Assembly: GCA_002897115.2 (NCBI GenBank)
Contig: BCIH01000013.1
Coordinates: 466,484-530,483 of the forward strand
Source: Prototheca cutis
Taxonomy: Eukaryota; Chlorophyta; Trebouxiophyceae; Chlorellales; Chlorellaceae
DNA length: 64,000 nucleotides
Reading direction: 5' to 3'
The position numbers were made by a program, and so were the translations under genes. Below the pieces are notes generated by a model that saw only the letters and a program-made list of their open reading frames with translations, was not told the origin of the DNA and ran no database searches. Each line of letters opens with the position of its first letter. Position 1 is the stretch's first letter. This document shows, piece after piece, positions 25,103 through 37,435 of the stretch.

Positions 25103-25505
25103 GCCTAAGCCGCGCCTCGGTGCTCACATCATTGTGGGCATTCATCGTAATGAGATGCACGGTGCCCAGGTCAAGGATGGTATAGGCATGGACCGTGCCT
25201 CTCCGACACGGCGCGATCGACGCCATTGATGGCTATGGGAGATCGGCAATCCCTGATCGGTGATCCATCGATCCCGCGGATCACTTCTGCGTACTCGAGC
25301 TGCAGGTCCAACAACTGCAACGTTCGTCCGTGGGCTCCGACATGTCCCAATATTCTGTGCGCCAGTATGAATGAATCGTGACATGAATACAAGCGCACAC
25401 TCCCGAGCTAGCCAAGCGCACAAGGATATGGCGGCATAATGGCGGGTCCCGGAGCAGCGTGACTCCAATAGAAACTCCAGCAACGCTCGGGTGGAGACGA
25501 CGACC
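25103..25505. other. Divergent promoter region (PAN2 / VPS25)
   Basis: It lies between two divergent ATGs. No gene is supported and no element is clear. Confidence 0.5.
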
Positions 25506-26607
25506 ATGGCAGACTTTGCACTCCCGACATTTTTTGACTACCCACCCTACTTCACGTACGCTCCTGCGCCGTGGCGGCNTTGAGGTGCTTGGCAAAATTG
25601 GGGTCCTGCATACACACCCTGGTGGTGTTGGGCACGGGCGGCATGGTGGCAGGGTTGTGGCCCTCCCTCGCTGCAGCACCGGAGTACCTTTTTCACCCTC
25701 TCACCTGGCCTTCACACGGACCAATACCTGATACGCAGGCTGCAGCCAAACAAGGAGACGCAGCAGAAGCAGCGGGAGTCATGGAAGGAGGTGATCGTGG
25801 CCTATTGCCGCCACCACCGGGTGAGGGTCCGCTTGCCGTGTGGGCCGCTGTGTCCTGCAGGGCTCGTTGTCTTTCCTGCAGTTGGTCTATATCGGATGGA
25901 ACACGTGCGATGCATAAGCAGTCTCTCGAAAATGTGTGTGGCCAGTCTTCGCCAGCGATTTTCGCCTTGAGCGACATGCCCCCCTCCTCCATGCCACTGC
26001 ATCCTGCTGCAGATCTTCATGATCAATCTGGACGACGCCGACTTTCCACTGTTTGAGAACACCAAGATCAACCGTGCGCTTAAGTGCATGTTGCCTTGCT
26101 TGTTGTGACAGGGGGTTTGAGAACTGGATTGGTGGGCTTGTTGCGATGCCCAGGTCCTGAACAAGTCATGCTTTCTCTTCGGGGATTGCCTGCTCGGCGT
26201 TCACCTAAACCAAGCAATTCCACCTGCCTATTACATCATCACCACCGTCCACCACATCTTCAGGCAAGCTGAGCCTCGAGGCGCAACGGTTAATGCTCGA
26301 TGATGTCGCAGCCTCCGGACAGGGTCGGTGGATGGACCCCCCCACCAAGCGCCGGTTCCTTGTGCTCTGGCGCAGCGTGGCAGAATGGGCGGCTGCACTG
26401 CACGCCTGGGCCCGAGCATCGGGACTAGAGGACAGTGTGGTGAGCCTGGAGGAGCTGGCGGGAGGCCAGGAAACGGCTGGGAGCGACGTGGAGGGGCTGC
26501 CCCGGGAGTTGCTGTCTGCTGCTTTGCGCACACTGGAGAGCCAGGGCAAGGCCCGTGTCTTTGCCGGTGGCGAGCAGGACGACCTGGGTGTCAAATTCTT
26601 CGCCTAA
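25506..26607 (+). CDS. VPS25: VPS25, ESCRT-II subunit
   Basis: Exons 25506-25555, 25739-25820, 26013-26073 and 26264-26607 keep phase and give 178 residues, the usual length. VPS25 is the winged-helix subunit, present twice in ESCRT-II, that recruits ESCRT-III (VPS20) during sorting of ubiquitinated cargo into multivesicular endosomes. Marks seen are FFDYPPYFTLQPN at the N-terminus (the PPXY-like segment that docks to VPS22/VPS36), RQKQ-like QQKQRESWKEVIVAYCRHH, a short FPLFENTKINRKLS segment, then the second winged helix with FLVLWRSVAEWAAALHAWA, LEELAGG, and the terminal DLGVKFF. One n lies in intron 1 (about 25579). Confidence 0.93.
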
Positions 26608-27355
26608 CAGTTGATGGGATGCCTTGGATATAGAGCCATTACTAGGGCAGCAAGACCTGAGAGGTCCCCGTTGCCCTGGCACTCCCGTATTTCATTCCTC
26701 GGCTGTGCAACACCACGAGACTGAGGGTGCGCTGTCACTGCACCAGTGGACGGACCCATGTGTCTCGAGCCGTCTCTGCAAGTCAACAGACAACCTGCTC
26801 ACACATATGAGTGCGGATCATTTCACAAGAATCTCAAGGGCCGCTGCAGATTGCGCAGATCAGCCAGCGAGCCAGCCTGGAAACTGGCTCGCTGGCTGTT
26901 ATTCTTCAATTCAAGAGGCAGGCGGACATGCATCCTTTGGGCTTTGGCAGGCCCAGCGTGCGAAATCCAAGAAATGCTTTCGGCTCCAGCTCCGCCCAAC
27001 TAACAAGGAAGCGGGCCGGTGTCCATGCATGCGACCCCATGAGTTGGGCATACAGAACTCATCGGCAGTGAGGAGGGAGGAACAAGGGTTGTGCTCAACA
27101 GCAAGTGCCATGCTCCACAACGCTGCCAGCAGGGCTTCGCAGCAATGACATGCCGCCCGTCATCCACAAGCACCAGCGCCAACGGCCAGGTGCACGGTCG
27201 TTGTCTGCAGTCCGGCAAAAATTTCAAGTCCTCTGCCCCGGACGTTTCGGCCGCCTTCGGGGCAGCAGCCTTCCCTGTTGCTTAGGGCAGTCGCCACTCT
27301 CGTCTCGCCATCAGACCCCTTGCTAGAAACATCAGCTAGGCATCAGCCATTCCTT
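26608..27355. other. Intergenic, convergent 3' ends (VPS25 / GAPDH)
   Basis: No gene is supported. A perfect 15-bp inverted repeat lies at 26861-26898; otherwise it holds two 3' flanks. Confidence 0.5.
26861..26898. repeat. Perfect 15-bp inverted repeat, 8-base loop
   Basis: The left arm CAGCCAGCGAGCCAG (26861-26875) and right arm CTGGCTCGCTGGCTG (26884-26898) are exact complements around CCTGGAAA. Either transcript strand would form a very stable hairpin. It is placed between two converging genes. Confidence 0.95.
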
Positions 27356-29457
<2,102 letters not shown>

Positions 29458-30066
29458 CCTGGATTCTGCTGGGCTGGGTGTGAAACCGGTTGGGGTCCTA
29501 GGCGCTGGGCGGCAGCAGTGGGGCTGGCCGTCAGGGGGTTTTGCCAAAACCTTGGTCGCAGAGAGTATTCAGCAATAAGGTCAGTTTGATCTAGTCTGTG
29601 TGGTCTGAAAACGAGTGCATGAGGCCCACTGCACGTGCTGTCATGGTCGGGTTGGTCGCTCGATCGATTCGGTTTTGCATCAAACCCTTGACTCGTCACG
29701 TGTGCGGCGCCGGGGAAGGCCCCGGCCGATTGATTGGCTTGAATGCGGTCATGACAGGCCCGCCTGGCCAAATACCTATGGGAATCTCGATGGAATTGTT
29801 AATGCGTCTCCACAAACACATCGGGACGGGGGACCATGGTCGCTGGGAGGTGATGCCCGCAGGCACGTAGGACAGCCCAGCCGGTGGGGACCCCCGGCGC
29901 CCGACGCCTATGCCTGCGCTAGCGCCCCTGGCAACAGCATCGCGTGCAGGAGTGACAGGATCCACCGCTTGCTCAAACCTCTATTCGATGGTTCATTTGG
30001 CTTTTTAAAATACTGTCTTTAATGTTATCAGAGAGAGGGGGCTTCCAGGGGCACAGCCTTCCCCTT
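29458..30066. other. Intergenic between GAPDH start and LeuRS end
   Basis: It should hold the GAPDH promoter and the LeuRS 3' flank. No gene or repeat is seen. Confidence 0.5.
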
Positions 30067-33000
30067 TCACTTGACGATGAGGTTGAGCACCTTGCCCGGC
30101 ACCCAGATTGTTTTGACCACAGTCTTGCTGTCCAGCTGCCTCGCCACGGCCGGTGCTGCTACTGCGGCTGCACGAACCTCGTCCTGCTGCGCCTCCCGAT
30201 CCACCTCCAGCACCGCACGGACCTTGCCGTTGACCTGGACCGCCAGCTTCACGGTGGCTTCCTGCAGCAGCGCCGGGTCGGCCTCGGGCCAGGGTGCATA
30301 GGCCAGTGACCCCTCGTGGCCCAGCCTCTGCACATAGGGTGGTGCATGCATCAGGGTTTCAAGGATTATGGCATTCGGGTTGGGTGGCAGTTGCTGTGAT
30401 TGGGAGGTACAGCTGGACCGGACGACCACTGACAGGACTCCCGGCATCACCACACAGACACAGACGCGGACTGCAAATAAACAGCGCTACCACTGCCACA
30501 CCGACGATGCATAACCACGCCCTTGGGCACCACCGACAGCAACAGCAGCTGACCTGCCAGAGTTCTTCGGCAATGTGGGGAGCGTAGGGTGCAAGGGCCA
30601 GGACCAGCTGTTCCATGCACTCTGGTGGGCACACGTCCCACTTGGTGGCGGCGTTGACCGCCTCCATCATGGCTGCGATCGCCGTGTTGAAGCGCAGGGC
30701 TTCGGTGTCCTCGGTCACGCGCGCCAGCATCCGCGCAAACGTTGAGCGCTGGGCTCTTGTAGCCGCCGTGCCCTCGCCCAACCGCTCGGTGCCCAGCCGC
30801 CAGACCCGGCCCAAGAAACGGTGCACGCCCTCGACGCCCCTGGCACTCCAGGGTTTCGCGTCGCGCAGCGGGCCCATAAACATCTCGTACAACCGCAAAG
30901 AGTCGGCGCCGTAGCCGGCCACCACATCGTCAGGGTTGACCACGTTGCCCCGGCTCTTGCTCATCTTGTGCGCCCGGCCCGTTACCGGTGTGTCCGGAGA
31001 GCTGCGCAGCCTGAACCCCGTGGGGCCGCCCGGGTCGGGCTCCACCTCCTCGGCGCTGACGCGGACGGGGTTGCCGCTGTATCCCGCCTGGGCAGCATGA
31101 CCACTGGGGCCCCTGCTGTTGTCATCCTCCGGAACAACCACACTGTATTCGACCTCACCCAGGATCATGCCTTGGGATACCAGGCGTCGGAAGGGTTCGG
31201 GCGTGGACACCACGCCGCGGTCGTACAGCACCTTGTGCCAGAACCGGGCATACAGCAGGTGTAGCACTGCATGCTCCGCGCCGCCGAGGTACAGATCCAC
31301 GGGCATCCAGTATTTCTCAGCCTCGGAACTTACCAACCTTTTTGGGGGGGGGGGGGGGGGGGGGGTTTAAGGCTGCTAAGGCGTGTGTGGGTGGGAAGGG
31401 CATTTTGTTGCTTCGCATTGCAGGCTGCACACGGTCACGCACTATGGCACACCAACACACCCCCGCCGCAACCCACCGGTCTTGGTTGTGCGGGTCGATG
31501 TAGCGGAGGTAGTACCAGCAGGACCCTGCCCACTGCGGCATCGTGGAGGCTTCACGCCGGGCGGACGTGCCCGTGCCCGGGGTCAAGGTCTTCAGCCACT
31601 CGGGTACCCGCGCCAGCGGGGGCTCGGGGGTCCCAGACGGCGTAAAGTCCTGCATGGCTGGCAGCACCAGCGGTAGCTCAGACTCGGGCAGCGGCACCGC
31701 CTCTTCGGACCCCTCAGGGAACACAACGGGGAAGGGTTCGCCCCAGTACCGCTGCCGCGCAAACAGCCAGTCCCGGAGCTTGTACTGCGTCCGAGTTTCG
31801 CCGCGCCCCGTGGCACCCAGCCACGCGATGACCGCGGCCTTTGCTTGCTCCGCGGTCAGACCGTCCAGGTTTAGACCGGTAGTTGTGGAGGAGGATGACA
31901 TTACCACCCCGCTTTCCCCAACCACAGTGCAACTCGGTAAACCGTACATCGCCGCAAAGGCCTCGTCTCGCTCGTCGTGCGCCGGCACTGCCATGATGGC
32001 CCCAGAACCATAGCCACCCAGCACGTACTCGGCCACCCAAATTGGGATGGGCTCGCCCGTGGCCGGATTGATCGCGTATGCACCTGTACCATTGGAAACG
32101 GCACATGTGGGTGTGTGCGGGGGGAGGGGAATAGGTCAACGCAGGTGCTGCTGCTGCGTCGTTCACGCTCAGCCGTCGGGACTGCCACTGAATGTGTCGT
32201 CTTGCCCCTTGGTGCACAACACAGCGCCGTATCCCCATGCGCTCCAACAAACAAAACCAGGACAAGAAGCCCCATGCATACCGGTAAACACTCCTGAGAC
32301 GCTCGAGGCAGAGCGCTGGCGGTCGCTCTTGTCCAGCGCCGCTTTGACGTAGGCGTCGACAGCGTCTGCATGCTCACGCGTGGCCAGTGTTCTGGAGGCA
32401 GGGTGCTCGGGGGCCAGCACCAGAAAAGTGGCGCCGAACAGGGTGTCTGGCCGCGTCGTGTACACCTCGATGCTTGCTGTATTACTGCTGGTGGCAGCGG
32501 TAGCGTTGGCTGGCGCCGACCCCGGAACCTCAAACCGAATCATTGCGCCCTGCTCTCGTTGTTAATGTTGTGTGCGAGAGAGAGAGAGAGAGAGAGGTTC
32601 ATGTGATGGTGTGGCCTGCTGGTATTGTCATCGTGCAGGGGCAGACAGGAGTTGTTCTTCCCCATGGCCCCCCCAAGACAAGCCCGCCACCACACGCACC
32701 TCTGACCGGCCGATCCAGTTGCGCTGCTGGTCGAGGATGGCAGGGTCCCAATCGAGCTCAGCCATGTCCTCCAGCAGGCGGTCGGCCATGGCGGTGATGC
32801 GGAGGATCCACTGGCGCATGGGCATGCGCTCCACAGGGTGGGCCCCGCGCTCGCTCCGGCCGTCAATCACCTCCTCGTTGGCCAGCACCGTGCCCAGTGC
32901 CGGGCACCAGTTCACCGGCACCTCAGCCTGGTAGGCCAGACCCGCCGCGTGCAGCTGCAGGAAAATCCATTGCGTCCAGCGGTAGTAACTGGGGTCGCAC

Positions 33001-33775
33001 GTTGAAATCTCACGGGACCAGTCGTAACTAAAACCCAATGACTTGAGCTGCTCCCTGTGGGCATTGATTTGATGTTTTGGATATACATGTATCCTTGGAC
33101 GTTGGACCAATTAGTAGGTTGCCACGTCCACACATCCCCCTCCTAAAAAAAGGGCAGCATCACTCACTTGAAGCGTTGGATGTTGCGGCGAGTGGTGTCA
33201 GCCGGGTGTGTGCCTGTTTGGATGGCGTACTGCTCTGCCGGCAGGCCAAAGGCGTCCCAGCCCATGGGGTGCAGCACATTGAAGCCGCGCATTCGCTTGT
33301 AGCGCGCAATAATGTCCGTGGCGGTGTAGCCCTCGGGGTGGCCGACGTGGAGCCCCGAGCCCGAGGGGTAGGGGAACATGTCCAGCGCATAAAACTTGGG
33401 CTTGCTGGTGTCCAACTCGTGGAAATCGGGGGTGCGAAAGGTCTGGTGCTCGTCCCAGTACCCCTGCCACTTGGCCTCAATCTCCGTAAAAGGGTAGGAC
33501 CCAGGGCGGTGGGCCCCAGGTGGGGCCTGCTCCTGCTCCCCGACAGCACCCCGGCTCGACTCCAGAGCTGAACCCGCCAGGCACCTCATGGACCCACTGA
33601 GCATCGCATTTCGCCGCTGGCCCTCGTAGCTACGCCATAGGCCATCAGTGCAGGGCTGTACGGCGCGGGGCCGGGCGCTCGACCAGGCTCGCCAGGCACC
33701 GAGGCCAGGGAGTGCGGCCCGGGCCAGGGGCCGCATCGCGCTCCTGGAAGGAAGCATTCCCTTATTGCAATTCAT
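30067..33775 (-). CDS. Organellar (bacterial-type) leucyl-tRNA synthetase
   Basis: Minus-strand exons: 33775-33168, 33054-32700, 32549-32282, 32083-31477, 31337-30554, 30327-30067, all in phase, about 960 residues. A long Arg/Ala/Ser-rich leader (about 90 residues; a second ATG is at 33736) fits a dual mitochondrial/plastid presequence. Class I marks are [17 protein letters not shown] (HIGH motif, about residue 144), the CP1 editing domain with [31 protein letters not shown] and the TR/PDT motifs, [31 protein letters not shown], and [11 protein letters not shown] (about 736). The C-terminus ([16 protein letters not shown]) is the bacterial-type domain. It charges tRNA-Leu in organelles; a cytosolic LeuRS would be encoded elsewhere. 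Introns here carry C-run and CT-repeat polypyrimidine tracts. Confidence 0.95.
31344..31365. repeat. 22-base G tract (sense C tract) at LeuRS acceptor
   Basis: On the sense strand the C run is followed by CAAAAAG and the acceptor of the 31337-30554 exon. Confidence 0.9.
32576..32596. repeat. (GA)n microsatellite in LeuRS intron
   Basis: On the sense strand it reads (CT)n about 25 bases before the acceptor of exon 32549-32282, so it may serve as the polypyrimidine tract. Confidence 0.85.
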
Positions 33776-34054
33776 TCATGATGAACAATGAGAGGGGGCA
33801 TCATTCCATGTCAGTTTGTTCTGGGCGTCATCGCGGTGACCCGATCTGAGCCAGTCGTGCCCATGCATGGCCACATGCATCCCCGGTAAAGTCCATATTC
33901 TTCAGGGAATCCCCAGCACTGCCATCCGCTCTTGGCTCCTTCAAGGCCGCCTGGCCCCCCATCCATTCCCCCCCATCGACTCAATACATAAACTTATTAC
34001 ATGGATGCAATGATCAAGAGCAATCGGCGACAGAGGCTTGTCTTTTGGGATACC

Positions 34055-34685
34055 TCACAAGTGTCTCCTTGCAAGTTCCGCCACCGCCGGCTTGAACATG
34101 GCGTCCACCCCCTGCGAGGCACAGGTATCACACAAATTTTTGGCTGCATCATCCAAATTATAGCCATCAAGAATCAATCCTTTCCAACACATAATATCAC
34201 TGGTCACAATGCGCACCTCGTTCCAGGACCGCCGCATGTGTGCCCGCATAGCCGGACCCCACCAGCTTTCCGGCTGCCAGGAGAAGAAGGGGTCATGCTA
34301 CGGTTGCATTTGCGTCTCTACATGCGTTCATAGCATCCCATCCGGGGCTGATGTGCATTCCTCATACAGCCACTGCCCACCCATCGCACCTCCTCTAGGG
34401 CCGGCAGGAGCTCACCCCGAGGCTTCAGCTCTGCTGCAAGCGTGGCCGTGTCCCGCACCAGCGCCCTCTGTAGATTGGAGGCACCGTGGTCTCGGAACTC
34501 AGGCGCAAGTGTGCAGCGAGGCAGGTACGCATTGGCCTCAGGTCCTCCCGGGGGGAGTGCTGGCCTGTCACCGACCACCCAGAGCCACACGACACGCTCA
34601 CCTTTTGCGCAAAGTACGTCGCTCCACTACTTGCCAGGCCCGCTGAAAATGCAATGCGCTTCTGGTACCTAAGGTATGCTGTCAT
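34055..34685 (-). CDS. Unrecognised small gene, about 150 residues
   Basis: Three coding-like blocks on the minus strand: 34685-34602 (starts ATG, MTAYLRY...YFAQK), 34536-34390 (ANAYLPR...LLPALEE) and about 34274-34055 (ends AVAELARRHL, stop at 34055). Blocks 1 and 2 join in phase. Block 3 does not join block 2 in phase unless the five-G run at 34257-34261 is really four; then CAG|CCG gives PESWWGPAMRAHMRRSW and the frame continues into NEVRIVTSDIMCWKGLILDG. A Cys pair lies in LCDTCASQ. I recognise no family. Position: upstream of the LeuRS start and after the SYS1 end on the same strand. A sequencing error in a homopolymer, or an unseen alternative splice site, are both possible. Confidence 0.45.
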
Positions 34686-35857
34686 GGGTGCTGCGGTGCG
34701 TCCTCACACGTTTCAGTCCGAGTCCGCAAGCCGTGCTGAACAGAGAACCCACGGAGCGTCGCCCAGGCCTCGCAACACAGTGCTGCAGACCTTCTTGTTC
34801 CGATCTAGTGAGTCAGAAGTGGGTGCAGCATTTTGCTTGGGAAACAGGTGCGATCGGGTTGTATGCGGAAAGCAATGGCATTTTGCCTGTGACGAAACCC
34901 CTGCATCTCATCCCCAATCCCTTTTGATGCCAACCTGCAGAGCTGGTCTTATTGCACATGACGCTCAACATGAGTGTACAGTTCAGTTCTGAGATTAACA
35001 TTCTCAAAGGCAAATCACAAAGCTTGGAGGGGACATGGGCGCTGAGCTGCCTTCACCACAGCATGGACAGCTTAGCACTGGCCATGTGGCTGCTGCCTTT
35101 GCCGCCTGCTCTGGTGCCCATGCGCGCTTGATGGAAAAAGCGTGGATGCCTTGCATCAGAGGAGCCACGGCAGCATTCGCCATCTCGTGCCGCTCCAGCA
35201 GGCACTGGACTCCAAATGCTGGCGACACAACAGCCACCTCAAAGCTTGTGCCGCACCTAGGCCGTGAATGGGTTGTCGTGATTGGGAATGCAGCCTGGGA
35301 TTGCACTATGAGAGAGCTGCTGTGGTCATCAACGGGCCTCGCCCCAATGCTTTGACAGCGCTCTTGGCAACAATCCTCAAGCCGCCATGAGACTGGCACC
35401 CCCAAGCCAAACGGGAAAGCCTGCACCCAGCCAGGGGACACCCACGCTGGGCCTGACCCTCCTGATATATCTGTGACCTGGAGTCGGGCATCTGCCTGGC
35501 CTGACTTGTGTCGCTTCCTGCACCCGCTGCCTGGGAAGTTAGGGAGCTCCGTCTGGAACCCGCCCTTGGGCCAAATTTTGTCCCCAGAACATGGAACGTA
35601 TCCACGGACATACCGTGGATACACTACAGAGCATTCCAAGGGACAAGACAACATTCACAGTGTGAAATAGGGTAAAAAAGAAGATGGTGCAGTGCTGTGC
35701 AGGTGGGGAACAGCACGCCGGTCACGAATGGGGATGCCCACATGAAAATGGAGGCACTGGCCAGGCAGCAACGCACAGCACCGGGCCAGTGCGCCTGGCA
35801 CCTGCTCGGGCTGCAAACATATTGTGTTGGAGTTGGACATCCATGCGTCATCCACGC
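34686..35857. other. 1.2-kb stretch without a supportable gene
   Basis: It lies between the start of the small unrecognised gene and the end of SYS1. A long open frame runs on the minus strand from 35654 to 35004 (about 216 codons) and shorter ones on plus. None has a recognised domain and base composition is less GC-rich than neighbouring exons. A lineage-specific gene cannot be ruled out. Confidence 0.4.
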
Positions 35858-36918
35858 TCACTCGTCGATCACGAGAACGGGAATCTGGCGGACCATCTCC
35901 GACTGCTTCCGGTCCTTTTGCGTGGTCAGGCTGGCGAGGGGGATGTCTTGCAGCTCCTTGAGCATGCACACCCACTCGCCCAGCATGGCAGTCATGGCCG
36001 CGCAGCCTCCCATCGTCAGCCACCTGTTCATTGGTGGGGACAGGTGTGCAACGGGTGGTGTGGCGTGTGGGGTTCCCAGGTGCCTGGGGTGTCGTCCTCC
36101 ACCACCGAAGGGCAGGCAGACGACAACACTCCCGACCACAACTGGGATCAGGAGTGATGCAAAAGGACAAGCCACTCTTGCCGCGCACTCCTGCGCACCA
36201 TGACAGGGAGCGGGGAAAGCCGTAGTTGCACCACACGATGCCCAGATGGATCAGGTACAGGGTCACGCTAAAGTCCAGGCACCTCTTGGCCCTCTTGACC
36301 TGGATGATGGGTGGACATGGAGGAGTTTGGCAGGGGGTCGGGGCCACTCTGCTTCTGGCACCCAGCTAGCACGTGCCTGACAGGCATGGGACAGAGCCTG
36401 CCGCTGAGGGACGAGGGTCGAGCCGGCCCACAAGACACAGTCCACAAGCCCTGCAAGCCACCTCCCCACCACCGCGGCTCGTGGGCATCGATACCACAGC
36501 ACATGCATCCACCTTACCACATATCTGAGGTACAGGGCGTTGAGTGCGGCTGCCAGAACGACGGTGAGCACCTCCATCCATGTCTGGAAGCTGCGGAACT
36601 GGATCCAGCGCCAGTCAAAGATGTGGAACAGGTTCACCTGGGGCACGTAGGGCCCTGCGAAAGAGGGCCATGTGAATGTGCGCATGTTCATGCGGTGCTT
36701 GCCGGCGCGAGGCAAGCTTCGTCTCCCGCTCGGAATGTCTGCCCCTTGTGCCAGTACTAGGCCCAGAGGCAAAGGTGTCCCTCCCCAAAACCAAGCGCCT
36801 CGTCCGTACCGACGAGCAGGAAGGCGAGTGCGCCCAGAGTTCCATAGTAGTAGCACTGGAAGCCTATGATCTGCGCAATGATGCGGCGCGGATCCCAGAC
36901 GTCCGCCCCATAGAGCAT
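35858..36918 (-). CDS. SYS1: SYS1 Golgi-trafficking membrane protein
   Basis: Minus-strand exons: 36918-36810, 36654-36518, 36299-36199, 36023-35858, in phase, 170 residues (family about 150-160). SYS1 is a four-span Golgi protein that recruits the GTPase Arl3/ARFRP1 to the trans-Golgi. Marks seen are VWDPRRIIAQIIGFQCYYYG (the conserved WDP start), FDWRWIQFRSFQTWM, KRAKRCLDFSVTLYLIHL, CNYGFPRSLSWWLTMGG and GEWVCMLKELQDIPL. The start is the first ATG; the open frame upstream has no ATG. The C-terminal tail is slightly longer than in animals. Confidence 0.92.
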
Positions 36919-37435
36919 GTACGCGACGCGGGTGGTGCCAGGGAGCAGGTGTGTCCGGGGAGGCCGATCTCTGCTCCGACAATCTAGGAACCCCTGGGAC
37001 ACCTCGCGTGCTTCATAGGACTGTTCCAATGTGTCGCTGACAACGTGCTGTGGCGAGACTCTCCCTGCTTGAAGCCTGCAGCGCCCGTCAAAGCGAAGCT
37101 GGGAAAACCTCCCTCGTTTGTCGCGGCACGTGGCAGGCAGTTGGGCACAACTGTTCTTGGGCGTGGGAACAGCCTCTCAACACATTCACCATCATGAGGC
37201 TAGCTGTACCAACTGCATCAACACTGTAACAATTCATTACATGCTCACATTGATCGCGCAACACCACTGCAAGTCTCTCATGGCAACAGGGGCCCTGGCC
37301 TGCTTGTACAACGACGGGCCTCCTTGGGCTCCACGGCGGCTCCATGCCCAGACTCCGCATGCCTGCTCCGATCAAGCACCACGCCTGGCGCTTAAACCCA
37401 CCAAACGCACGTGTGATCATCGCCAACCACAGAGC
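36919..37435. other. Intergenic between SYS1 start and TBL2 end
   Basis: It should hold the SYS1 promoter and the TBL2 3' flank. No gene or repeat is evident. Confidence 0.5.
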
